Of a stretch of 23,392 bases of DNA, positions 7,071 through 14,600 are shown piece by piece. Source of the DNA: Burkholderiaceae bacterium. Its GTDB lineage: Bacteria; Pseudomonadota; Gammaproteobacteria; Burkholderiales; Burkholderiaceae. A program made the position numbers and the translations under genes. The stretch lies in contig CANBYN010000005.1 of assembly GCA_947373615.1 (NCBI GenBank), positions 1 to 23,392 of the forward strand, given 5' to 3'. Each line of letters begins with the position of its first letter. Position 1 is the stretch's first letter. The notes below the pieces were generated by a model. That model worked only from the letters and a program-made list of their open reading frames with translations, was not told the DNA's origin and did no database searches.

Positions 7071-7250
7071 CTAGTTCCTTATTTTGTGACCACACGTTGG
7101 ACAACATCCCACTTCCTTTGCTCTGGTCTTTCTAAGAGCGGCATACACGCTAGATTCTGAAATTTCCATCTTTCTAGCCGCTTGAGCTGCGCTCATGCCC
7201 TTGCCTATCCACTCTAGGGCTTGATGTGTTTTCGGTATTTGTCTTTTCAT
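7071..7250 (-). CDS. 59-aa helix-turn-helix protein with C-terminal Cys knuckle
   Basis: A short gene read directly from the reverse strand: ATG at 7250, TAG at 7071-7073, 59 residues, with AGGAGA seven bases before the start. The N-terminal half (KTHQALEWIGKGMSAAQAAR, then KMEISESSVYAALRK) has the spacing of a resolvase/MerR-like helix-turn-helix: a helix, an AAQAARKM turn helix, and a recognition helix starting at SESSVY. The C-terminus carries CCPTCGHKIRN, a half zinc-knuckle with Cys and His ligands, suggesting dimerisation through metal or a small Zn module. Similar tiny HTH-CxxCG proteins occur in phages and accessory regions, from memory. It heads the minus-strand gene group and a palindrome sits in its likely promoter, so it may repress itself. 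Exact function is unknown. Confidence 0.75.
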   Translation of the reverse strand: MKRQIPKTHQALEWIGKGMSAAQAARKMEISESSVYAALRKTRAKEVGCCPTCGHKIRN

Positions 7251-7269
7251 TAAATCTCCTAGTCAGGTC

Positions 7270-7306
7270 ACTATATCACAACTACTGAAGTTGTGAACTT
7301 GTGAAC
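7270..7306 (-). promoter_or_regulatory. Candidate promoter with embedded palindrome upstream of the 59-aa HTH gene
   Basis: On the minus strand a TTCACA (7297-7292) and a TATAGT (7275-7270) are 16 bases apart, each one mismatch from the sigma70 -35 and -10 boxes. Between and over them is the inverted repeat CACAACT-ACTGA-AGTTGTG (7277-7295). The octamer TTGTGAAC is also repeated in tandem at 7291-7298 and 7299-7306. A repressor bound there would block RNA polymerase. The -10 lies 20 bases from the ATG at 7250, which leaves a leader of about a dozen bases holding AGGAGA. That the HTH protein binds here is inference. Confidence 0.5.
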
Positions 7307-7458
7307 ATTAGTAAATTAGTAGTGACAAACCCTTAAACGCAAAAACAGCATTTTTTAAAAATTTGGCATTCTGAACTGATGAATCAGCCCAAATTGTGGG
7401 CAAAATGCACTATTGGCTTGAGGAATAGTATTATTTGGGGGATCTAAGGGAGTTTTAA

Positions 7459-7995
7459 ATGCGCCGAATTATTCTTTTACTAGCTTTGAGCTTTACTTTA
7501 CTTGCCTGCACAAATAACGATAAAAAAATTAGCTCGTGGGAAGTCGATGATGTTTATCACTCTACTGTCGTTACTCCAAATGGAGCGAATGGCGGGAAAA
7601 CCTATCAAGGGCCACCGCTTAATGCGATGGATCAAGCCAATACCTATGAAATGTTTAGCCTCAGAAGCGAGCAATCCAGTCAAGGGGTTAAGACTTACGA
7701 GCTCATTGCCCAACTAACCTACTTCACACAGTGGCGTTATTACGATGCAGCATCCTTAGAAGGTGCACCCGCCACCACTTTTAAAGTGGTCTCAAGAGAA
7801 GCTGGTGCCTGTGGAGATAGAGGTTGCATCTTCAGAGAATTGCTCTCCATTCCATTAACGGAAGCCTTTTTAAAAGAGCGTTTGAATAATGGATTTCAGA
7901 TCAAGATTGCTTCGAAGTCTGGCTTAACAAGCGTTCTATTTGTACCACCGCAATACATTAAAGGATATTTGCAAGCAGTCAATGGGTTAAATTGA
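7459..7995 (+). CDS. Lipoprotein of unknown function
   Basis: A 178-residue protein with a lipoprotein signal peptide: RR, a hydrophobic core, and lipobox LLAC with Cys17 as the acylated residue. The next residues are TNND; Thr at +2 means no Asp retention signal, so sorting to the outer membrane is expected. The mature domain is beta-rich, with a Cys pair in AGACGDRGCIF that could form a disulfide in the periplasm. I do not recognise a named family. AAGGGAG seven bases upstream is a strong ribosome binding site. It is divergent from the HTH operon across a 208-bp gap, and 65 bp precede the next gene, so it may be transcribed alone. Confidence 0.8.
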   Translation: MRRIILLLALSFTLLACTNNDKKISSWEVDDVYHSTVVTPNGANGGKTYQGPPLNAMDQANTYEMFSLRSEQSSQGVKTYELIAQLTYFTQWRYYDAASLEGAPATTFKVVSREAGACGDRGCIFRELLSIPLTEAFLKERLNNGFQIKIASKSGLTSVLFVPPQYIKGYLQAVNGLN

Positions 7996-8060
7996 CAGAT
8001 ATTCAACTATCAATGCAAGGGCCTTAATAAGCACTGCTGGTAACGTAGAGAAAGTAATTA

Positions 8061-8969
8061 ATGATCGGATTTTCTTTGTTGGGTAGCTATGGAAGGTTGG
8101 GAAACCAATTGTTTCAATATGCCTATCTAAGAACAATGGCAGCTCAGTTGGGCACAACATTTTATTGTCCACACTGGGAAGGTGATGATATTTTTGATCT
8201 CAATGATCAAGAGATCCGCTCTCGGATTGCGCCTGCACAGTGGGACCAAGAGTTTAATGCCTATCCTGAAGTGGGTTTTAGTATTAAGGCCACGCAGATA
8301 CAGGATGGAACCCACGTTGAGGGCTTCTTTCAATCTGAAAAGTATTATCCTACTCGAGTTTCCTGGTACAAGTTTAAAGAAGTCATCAAACAGAGCGTGC
8401 TACAAAAAATCGCCGCTGAAGGCATTGATTTGAGTCGGTCAGTGAGCATTTCTTTGAGGCTAGATCATGACTATGAAGCAACGCGTGAATATTTTCCACT
8501 GTATAACGAACAGTACTATATTGGTGCTTTGAAACGCTACCCAGAGGCCGCGCATGTACTGGTTTTTTCAGACAGGATTGATTTAGCAAAGCCATTTCTC
8601 AAACGACTTGCTCAACGACACAATGTTTATTTTGTGTCGCAATTTAACGTACATGAGCAGTTATTTTTAATGACTCAGTGTCGATTGGGTAATGTGATTA
8701 CCAATTCGACGTTTGCGTGGTGGGGTGCATACTTAAACGACAATCCTGGTGCCATCACAACCTCACCATTGCATTGGACGCGACCCGGGACCAAACAGAA
8801 CTTACATTCAATTTTGCCCGATGCGTGGGTAAAGCACAATAATTTGAACCCAGTGTTCGATCACTTTTACATTTGGTGTTTGTTGCGCCCACAAGTGTTT
8901 ATGAAGAAAGTCAAAAAACGCCTTGCTCGCTTAGCTCTAAAAGGTGATCTCCAAAAACAACCGAATTAA
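8061..8969 (+). CDS. Glycosyltransferase family 11 protein (alpha-1,2-fucosyltransferase-like)
   Basis: A 302-residue GT11-type protein. Supporting motifs in order: GRLGNQLFQYAY (residues 11-22), GFFQSEKYY (88-96), VFSDRIDLAKPFL (168-180), and TNSTFAWWGAYLN (214-226), the last typical of alpha-1,2-fucosyltransferases. They transfer fucose from GDP-fucose to galactose in surface glycans or LPS. The usual HxRRGDY motif, which contacts GDP-fucose, reads SLRLDHDY at 131-138: one arginine and the DY are kept, but H, the second R and G are changed. The donor or activity may therefore differ. It stands alone, without GDP-fucose synthesis or other LPS genes nearby, and a transposase remnant follows directly, both hinting at acquisition by transfer. 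GAGAAAG precedes the ATG. Confidence 0.82.
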   Translation: MIGFSLLGSYGRLGNQLFQYAYLRTMAAQLGTTFYCPHWEGDDIFDLNDQEIRSRIAPAQWDQEFNAYPEVGFSIKATQIQDGTHVEGFFQSEKYYPTRVSWYKFKEVIKQSVLQKIAAEGIDLSRSVSISLRLDHDYEATREYFPLYNEQYYIGALKRYPEAAHVLVFSDRIDLAKPFLKRLAQRHNVYFVSQFNVHEQLFLMTQCRLGNVITNSTFAWWGAYLNDNPGAITTSPLHWTRPGTKQNLHSILPDAWVKHNNLNPVFDHFYIWCLLRPQVFMKKVKKRLARLALKGDLQKQPN

Positions 8970-8972
8970 TAG

Positions 8973-9240
8973 CTCGCAGAGAAGTTCTGCCGTGGCATGT
9001 TCCACGATATTGAGCAATGCGCCGAAGAGGCTCTTCTGGCCAAGGTATTTGTGCTTGCCCAACATCATGGTTGCATTTCTATTGAATATGAGATTGTGGC
9101 TACTGGCATTATTTCGACGTTCTGTTGACAGTTTTAGGCCCGACGGCAACATCCATGATTGATTGAACCAACCCAGGATTAGCGTCTAAGGCGATATGCG
9201 TCAACATACAGAAGAACTTGTGATTAAATTTACTGGTGAG
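8973..9240. pseudogene. Decayed IS5-type transposase remnant, apparently with an internal inversion
   Basis: No intact gene fits this 307-bp gap. On the plus strand, 8973-9127 reads ...EEALLAKVFVLAQHHG... followed by EIVATGIIST, resembling the segment of IS5-family transposases that runs through ALFAKVNxxLxxxG to GTIVDATIIAAPSST. On the minus strand, about 9240-9109 reads CMLTHIALDANPGLVQSIM, resembling the next conserved block MKAHIGVDADSGLVHSVV of the same protein. The two blocks are neighbours in the family but here face opposite ways, so the second seems inverted. No terminal inverted repeats or complete transposase are visible. The comparison is from memory; either match alone would be weak, but together they are persuasive. 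Confidence 0.48.
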
Positions 9241-9276
9241 ATAATTAAAAAAATTAAATACAGTTAGGGGTCTGGC

Positions 9277-11379
9277 ATGAAAATAAAAACGCAAAAAATC
9301 CTTGCAATAGTGGTAATCAGCCTATCTTGCCTCACCATAAAGTCGTTTGCAGCAGGTGGTGGCGCTATCGTCACCGCCGATCCCTCAAAACACTTTGACC
9401 CCAAGGGAAAACAACCATCCTCATTCACCATTGATCTGCAAAATGGAGTGCGCAAGACATTGCCATTCCAGGATAAGCGCGATTTCGAAGAAGCTAAGAA
9501 AGGGTTTATTGCTGCCCCGCCATACAAGCAAATTATGGCCGAGTCTGGCAATGTGGCTTGGGACATGGGAAGCTATGAATTTTTATTGGATGGTAAAAGC
9601 TTTGATAGCATCAACCCATCCCTACAACGCCAAGCCATACTCAACATGGCCTATGGTCTTTATGAAGTTCTACCCGGAAAAATCTATCAGGTGCGCGGAT
9701 TTGATTTGGCGAATATTACGTTCATCAAGAGCGATACCGGTTGGATTATTTTTGATCCGCTAACAGCCAAGGAAACAGCAAAGGCGGCCTTGGATTTTAT
9801 TAATGAGAAGTTGGGCAAACGTCCTGTGGTAGCAGTGGTCTACTCGCACTCACACCTCGATCACTACGGTGGCGTGCGTGGCGTGATCGATGAAGCTGAT
9901 GTCAAAAGCGGTAAGGTTCAAGTAATCGCACCAGTCGGCTTCATGCAACATGCCGTCACTGAAAATGTCTACGCTGGAAATGCTATGGTGAGGCGGGCAT
10001 TCTTTCAATATGGCATTCTGCTCCCGCGAAGCCCCTTCGGACATGTAGACCAAGCCATCGGCAAAAATACAGCCTCCGGAAACTCGGGATTAATTGAGCC
10101 CAATCGCATCATTACAAAACCGTTTGAAGAGCTCACGGTGGATGGTGTTCGGATGGAGTTCCAAAATACCCCTGGTACCGAAGCGCCAGCAGAAATGAAT
10201 ACCTGGTTCCCTGATCTGAATGCATTTTGGGCTGCCGAAAATATCACCGGCACTATTCATAATATCTATACGCTTAGAGGCGCGCTTGTACGAGATGCCT
10301 TAGCCTGGTCCAAAAACATCAATGTAGCGATATACCGTTACGGCCAGACCGCGCAAGTGATGTTCGCATCTCATACTTGGCCGCGCTTTGGCAACGAACG
10401 TATTTTGGAGGTAATGAGCGCCCAACGCGATGGTTATGCCCACCTGAATAATGAAGTGCTTCACCAAGCCAATCAAGGCGTCACCGTCAATGAAATCCAA
10501 AATACTTACAAGCTGCCCAAGAGCCTGAAAGAACAGTGGGCAGCGCACAGTTACCACGGATCTGAAGAGCACAACAGCCGTGGAGTCTTGAACCGCTATT
10601 TAGGTTATTGGGATGCCAACCCTACTACCTTGATACCACTATCGCCAAAGGATTCCGCTCCGCTATACGTCGAGATGATGGGTGGATCTGCCAAAATTCA
10701 GGCCAAAGGTAAAGATCTGATCTCCAAGGGCAAGTACCGTGAAGCTATGGAGATTCTTAACAAGCTAGTGTATGCAGAGCCGAAGAACCAATCTGCCAAA
10801 GATTTACTGGCGGATGCCTTTGAACAATTTGGCTACCAAAAGGAAAGCGCCAGTGATCGTAACAGTTACCTAGCGGGTGCTTACGAGTTGCGTCACGGTG
10901 TGCCTAGCGGCATCGCGCCTTCAGGCACTGGCCCCGATACGATCCGGGCAATGACAACCGACCTATGGTTAGACTACATGGGAATTCGTTTAGATACCAA
11001 GAAGGCGGAAGGCCTGAAGTTCGTCATCAACCTCGTCACACCTGACAATGGCGAGAAATACGCAATTGAACTGCGCAACTCCACATTGACAAACATTAAA
11101 GGGGAGCAGGCAAAAAATCCCGATTTGACCATCGTTATTAATCGAGCAGATTTGGAATCCATCATGGGTGGGACTGCTACGTTTGATGATCTAATCAAAG
11201 CAGGCAAGGCTACTTTCAGGGGCGAACGCAAACCTTTTGATCAGTTAAAAGGCATGCTAGTTCAGTTTGATCCGATCTTTGAAATTCTTCCTGGCACTGT
11301 TGCGGCAAAACCAGCTTCGACCCCCACTAAGGATCCTTTCAAACAAGATCAAATGACAGTTCAATCTGTTTCTGACTAA
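9277..11379 (+). CDS. Exported alkyl/aryl sulfatase (SdsA/YjcS-type, metallo-beta-lactamase fold)
   Basis: A 700-residue class III alkylsulfatase, which hydrolyses primary alkyl sulfates such as dodecyl sulfate to alcohol and sulfate. A signal peptide (about residues 1-26, ending SFAAG) directs it to the periplasm or beyond. The metallo-beta-lactamase domain has the binuclear zinc motif HSHLDH at 191-196, and further ligands are expected in the FWAAENITGTIHN block. A helical dimerisation domain follows (around 460-560), then a C-terminal SCP2-like lipid-binding domain (about 570-690, LWLDYMGIRLD onward). Size and order match SdsA1 and BDS1 enzymes. AGGGG lies upstream of the ATG. It has its own control region after the transposase remnant and no transporter or regulator beside it. 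Confidence 0.93.
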   Translation: MKIKTQKILAIVVISLSCLTIKSFAAGGGAIVTADPSKHFDPKGKQPSSFTIDLQNGVRKTLPFQDKRDFEEAKKGFIAAPPYKQIMAESGNVAWDMGSYEFLLDGKSFDSINPSLQRQAILNMAYGLYEVLPGKIYQVRGFDLANITFIKSDTGWIIFDPLTAKETAKAALDFINEKLGKRPVVAVVYSHSHLDHYGGVRGVIDEADVKSGKVQVIAPVGFMQHAVTENVYAGNAMVRRAFFQYGILLPRSPFGHVDQAIGKNTASGNSGLIEPNRIITKPFEELTVDGVRMEFQNTPGTEAPAEMNTWFPDLNAFWAAENITGTIHNIYTLRGALVRDALAWSKNINVAIYRYGQTAQVMFASHTWPRFGNERILEVMSAQRDGYAHLNNEVLHQANQGVTVNEIQNTYKLPKSLKEQWAAHSYHGSEEHNSRGVLNRYLGYWDANPTTLIPLSPKDSAPLYVEMMGGSAKIQAKGKDLISKGKYREAMEILNKLVYAEPKNQSAKDLLADAFEQFGYQKESASDRNSYLAGAYELRHGVPSGIAPSGTGPDTIRAMTTDLWLDYMGIRLDTKKAEGLKFVINLVTPDNGEKYAIELRNSTLTNIKGEQAKNPDLTIVINRADLESIMGGTATFDDLIKAGKATFRGERKPFDQLKGMLVQFDPIFEILPGTVAAKPASTPTKDPFKQDQMTVQSVSD

Positions 11380-12031
11380 TTATATTAATTGCCCTCTCCC
11401 TCATTACGAGGGGCAATTCACTTGCAAGCCTTCAGGGGGTTGCATCGCCCTGCTTGTGAGTCGGGTGGGATACCTATTAATAGGATTTCTGACTGCTGTG
11501 GCTAAGTGCCGGTAGATGGGTATGAATTTTTGACCATCTCCAGTAGGTTGATACCTACCCCTTCATCATTTGTGTAGTCATAATTCTGATCGATTAAATA
11601 ATCCTAGTTTAGAAATATATTTCCCAAAATAAGGCCCTCATTTAATTTTATATACAGAAGCAAGGGCCACGATTGATATGACTTGGATTCTTAGGGTGCG
11701 CGATCTATTTTAGAAGATTGAACAAAACCAGTAACAAGGGAATTGATAGGGCTAGGATATTTGCGCGCAAGTTTCTATCACATGAATTGAAACTGATCAT
11801 ATATACAAAAAATTTAGCAATCATCAATTGGTATCTTGGAGTTGCATAGGTGATCACCCTAAGAAAATGCTTCACCCGTCATTGGAAAACTGCACTATAT
11901 GTACGAAACCCAACAGAAGCATTTTTAAATTCTTATGACAATATAACCTAGGCTCTGAGCAAAATATTCTTGAAAGAATGAAATTGCGTAAGGAGTGATT
12001 AGCCCAAAATTCGGAATAGGAAATAATCACT
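11380..12031. other. 652-bp gene-free region rich in inverted repeats
   Basis: No convincing protein gene lies here on either strand. Visible structure: the hairpin at 11387-11418; CAAGC and AGGG pairing with CCCT and GCTTG across 11425-11456; the palindrome CCTATTAATAGG at 11473-11484; AGATGG/CCATCT at 11514-11539; GTAGGT-TGAT-ACCTAC at 11543-11558; GGCCCT/AGGGCC in the 11630-11680 area; GGTGATCACC at 11849-11858; and a perfect 10-bp repeat AAAATGCTTC/GAAGCATTTT at 11864-11873 and 11916-11925. The cluster 11387-11558 could be a structured RNA. The last part must contain the promoter of the diguanylate cyclase, with AGGAAAT as its ribosome binding site. I could not match any known riboswitch or sRNA family. 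Confidence 0.5.
11387..11418 (+). terminator. Hairpin after the alkylsulfatase gene
   Basis: Eight bases after the sulfatase stop, AATTGCCC (11387-11394) pairs with GGGCAATT (11411-11418), and GAG next to the right arm can extend the stem with a bulge. There is no T-run after it on the plus strand, so it is not a textbook intrinsic terminator; it may act as an mRNA 3'-end stabiliser or need Rho. Confidence 0.45.
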
Positions 12032-12973
12032 ATGACTTCGATGCTATCTAATAAACATATTATCGAACCAAACTTAGATGTATCAGATAAAATTTCCCAC
12101 CTTCCTTCCAAGCAAATCGAGAATATAGGCGCCAAAAATCTAGCGGCTGTGAATGCTATTACATCACTTGATTTGATGCTACACCGCGCTAAAACAGCAG
12201 AGTCAGCACTTAAAATCAGTAATGAGGCGCTCTCTTCTCTTGAAAATATTCAGAAAAACAGCCTAGAGATTATTCGAGAAACAAAAGAAGTTGTTCTCAG
12301 CATGCAGACAAAAATCAAAGAGAAGGATGAGTCTGCAGCGAAAAATGAATTAGCCCTTAAAGAGCTTATGTCAATCGTGGATAAGAATCGAGCAAACATT
12401 GAAAGAAGTGCGGTGGATTACGACGCAATTCATGAAATCGCATTTTTTGACCCTTTAACAAAATTGCCAAATAGACGAATGCTGGATGATCGCTTAAACC
12501 AAATTATTCTCAATAACAAACGATGGAATTCATATAGTGCAGCAATCTTTATTGATCTCGATAAATTTAAGGAAATCAACGATACGCACGGACATAATGC
12601 TGGTGATGCGCTTTTAATCGCTTTTGGCGAGCGAATAAAAGGATGTATCCGCGAAACAGATACCGTCGCGCGCTATGGAGGGGATGAGTTTGTCGTGCTT
12701 CTTGATCGCTTTGATGGAAATTTAAAAGAAGCGACGAAACTAGCACAAATGATTGCCAATAAGCTTCTTACTACCTTAACCCCTATCTATACGCTCAATG
12801 TACATGAGGAAAAAGAAATAATGAAGTCCATTGAATGCGAATGTTATGCTAGTTTAGGAGTGGCAATGTTTAATGGGGTTATCGCAGATAAAACATACAT
12901 CATCGATCGAGCAGATAAAGCAATGTACAGCGCAAAATACGCCGGCGGGAAACGCATTCAATTTGCAGAATAA
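12032..12973 (+). CDS. Diguanylate cyclase with N-terminal coiled coil (GGDEF domain)
   Basis: A 313-residue soluble protein that should make cyclic di-GMP from two GTP. Residues about 30-125 are helical with heptad-like spacing and no transmembrane segment, a likely dimerising coiled coil. The GGDEF domain covers about 135-313: DPLTKLPNRRM (140-150), FIDLDKFKEINDTHGH (173-188) and the intact active-site loop RYGGDEF with GGDEF at 216-220. RETD at 207-210, five residues before GGDEF, is the inhibitory I-site, so product feedback is expected. No sensory domain such as PAS, GAF or REC is recognisable; input may come through the coiled coil or a partner protein. It is convergent with the downstream pseudouridine synthase gene, five bases apart. 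Confidence 0.93.
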   Translation: MTSMLSNKHIIEPNLDVSDKISHLPSKQIENIGAKNLAAVNAITSLDLMLHRAKTAESALKISNEALSSLENIQKNSLEIIRETKEVVLSMQTKIKEKDESAAKNELALKELMSIVDKNRANIERSAVDYDAIHEIAFFDPLTKLPNRRMLDDRLNQIILNNKRWNSYSAAIFIDLDKFKEINDTHGHNAGDALLIAFGERIKGCIRETDTVARYGGDEFVVLLDRFDGNLKEATKLAQMIANKLLTTLTPIYTLNVHEEKEIMKSIECECYASLGVAMFNGVIADKTYIIDRADKAMYSAKYAGGKRIQFAE

Positions 12974-12978
12974 GAAAT

Positions 12979-13896
12979 TTATACGATGAGACTATGAGCT
13001 AGCGGCAATAGCTCCATCTGACTTGAAAAATACCTAATTTCGCCTGTAAAGGGGTCTGTAAAACCGATCTCTTTGGCCAATAATTGCAAGGGACTGGAAA
13101 AATCGAGGTTGTACTCCTGGTAAGGGGTCAGCTCCGGATATATCTGGTCACCTTTAATTGGTATGCCCATGGAATTAAGATGACAGCGCAATTGATGCTT
13201 TTTTCCACTGCTGGGGGTTAACCGATACCTAGCCCAAGGTTTTGAGACTTCGACAAGCTCTATATACGTATTGGCATTAGTCTCACCCTCCACTTCCTGC
13301 ATTTGCAGGAAGTGCTCAGACTCCACCAACCTACTTTGATACATCATAGGCAGCCTGGGGACCAATGCTTCTGCGAATGGAGCAACAGCCTCATATACTT
13401 TTTTTACTAAGTGATCCCTAAAAAGGTTTTGATACCTCGCCCTCTCTTTAGGATTAATAGAAAACACAACTAATCCAGCAGTATCGCGATCAATTCGATG
13501 AATAGGGCTAAGTGCATAGAGTCCTGTTTTTTTCTTTATACGATTAAGCAATGTTTGATGCAAATAAAGCCCGCTAGGTGTTACTGGTAAAAAGTGGGGT
13601 TTATCTGCCACAATAATATGCTCATCTTGAAAGAGGATGTGCTCCTCAAAAGGAATCTCTGGTTCGCGCGATAATCGGCGGAAATAGATGATATGCGTGT
13701 TAGGCCGATAAGTCTCATTGGCAGAAACTCGTTCGCCATTTGCGGTCATCACTAGACCATCTCTAAATCGAAATTCCCACTCGGCTTTATCAATATGAGG
13801 AAAAGTAGTAACAAAGAAATCAATTAGAGTAAGACAAGATTTGTCATCTGGCAGATAAATGCGTGAAGAGGATATCCCTTCTGAATTTACTTTCAT
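12979..13896 (-). CDS. RluA-family RNA pseudouridine synthase
   Basis: A 305-residue RluA-type enzyme that isomerises uridine to pseudouridine in rRNA or tRNA. The signature HRIDRDTAG at residues 133-141 contains the catalytic aspartate Asp136. Other family landmarks are the VADKPHFLPVTPSG strand (96-109), the RYRLTPSSGKKHQLRCHLNS segment, where the family has L-TGRxHQIRxH, and GIPIKGDQIYP. The N-terminal 80 residues resemble a degenerate S4-like domain (WEFRFRDGLVMTANG...ETY). The ATG at 13896 gives the expected length. The exact target site cannot be told from sequence; RluA, RluC and TruC relatives differ in substrate. A 145-bp gap upstream holds no gene and should hold its promoter. Confidence 0.88.
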   Translation of the reverse strand: MKVNSEGISSSRIYLPDDKSCLTLIDFFVTTFPHIDKAEWEFRFRDGLVMTANGERVSANETYRPNTHIIYFRRLSREPEIPFEEHILFQDEHIIVADKPHFLPVTPSGLYLHQTLLNRIKKKTGLYALSPIHRIDRDTAGLVVFSINPKERARYQNLFRDHLVKKVYEAVAPFAEALVPRLPMMYQSRLVESEHFLQMQEVEGETNANTYIELVEVSKPWARYRLTPSSGKKHQLRCHLNSMGIPIKGDQIYPELTPYQEYNLDFSSPLQLLAKEIGFTDPFTGEIRYFSSQMELLPLAHSLIV

Positions 13897-14041
13897 GTAT
13901 CACTATTGAGATTGTAGTAATTCAATTTTACGTGATTTAACGGACTCGCATCGGTCAATAAAATAGTTGAACCCATCACCATTATCCAACCAGAAGTTTA
14001 CTCTGAGGAATTAATAAGAAACAAAGGGGATACTGCCTATA

Positions 14042-14293
14042 TTATTGACGGGCTAACTTAGCTTTCAACTCACGCGCTAGCTCTAATGCGCCTTCATAAC
14101 CAGAACGCAAATGACTTGGTAAATCAGGGTCACCAAGCATCGTACCTAGAGTTTCAGTCACGCTATAGATCAGCCCTCTTGCTGCACTAATCGCAATGGT
14201 TTCACTGGCAACCGCCTCATCAATATGAGTGACAGCATCCAAAAAATAATCGTGGCCTGGGAGTCCGTCTGGACCTAATGGTTCATTATTCAT
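14042..14293 (-). CDS. Small acidic protein of unknown function
   Basis: An 83-residue soluble protein I do not recognise. It begins MNNEPLGPDGLPGHDYFLDA and is mostly helical, with a hydrophobic patch (IAISAARGLIYSVTETLGTM) and a basic C-terminus (ELARELKAKLARQ). I prefer the ATG at 14293 over a TTG one codon upstream, because AGGATT lies five bases before the ATG. It is the last of three small minus-strand genes, 40 bp after the DUF1488-like gene, and probably shares their control. No signal peptide or membrane segment is seen. Confidence 0.6.
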   Translation of the reverse strand: MNNEPLGPDGLPGHDYFLDAVTHIDEAVASETIAISAARGLIYSVTETLGTMLGDPDLPSHLRSGYEGALELARELKAKLARQ

Positions 14294-14333
14294 CAATAAT
14301 CCTTAATCTAATTATTCAATTTTGACATAGGAA

Positions 14334-14600
14334 TTAGTCAACCTGTAGATCGTTGCTATTAACCAGCAGCTTTCCGTTGTGAATTAAACCCTTTAGAATC
14401 TTCTTCTCCGCTGCCGATAGCAATACTAGTTTATGAGTTGAAAAATGTTCTAAAGAATTACCGAATACGGAATCAGGGTCAACATCCTCAAGCGCTTCAT
14501 AAGTAAAAGAGCATTCAATATCTTTACCGTCAACTTTAACCAAGTAAACCACGCCGCCATCAGTTGCTAGGCTAGCTGGCCCAACGAAATCAATCTTCAT
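14334..14600 (-). CDS. DUF1488-like small protein
   Basis: An 88-residue protein. The pattern VVYLVKVDGKDIECSFTYEALED (quoted here in parts: VKVDGKDIECS, then FTYEALED) resembles DUF1488 proteins, which read VxFxxEVDGxxVECxISxEALED. That family is common in proteobacteria and functionally uncharacterised. The ATG at 14600 overlaps the TGA of the upstream eRF1-like gene in an ATGA junction, so the two are translationally coupled; no strong ribosome binding site of its own is seen. The C-terminal half is helical and lysine-rich (AAEKKILKGLIHNGKLLV). Confidence 0.6.
   Translation of the reverse strand: MKIDFVGPASLATDGGVVYLVKVDGKDIECSFTYEALEDVDPDSVFGNSLEHFSTHKLVLLSAAEKKILKGLIHNGKLLVNSNDLQVD

Noticed and set aside
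11872..12135. Minus-strand frame before the diguanylate cyclase
   Set aside because: It overlaps the start of a real gene, has unusual composition and no recognisable domain; it is probably random.
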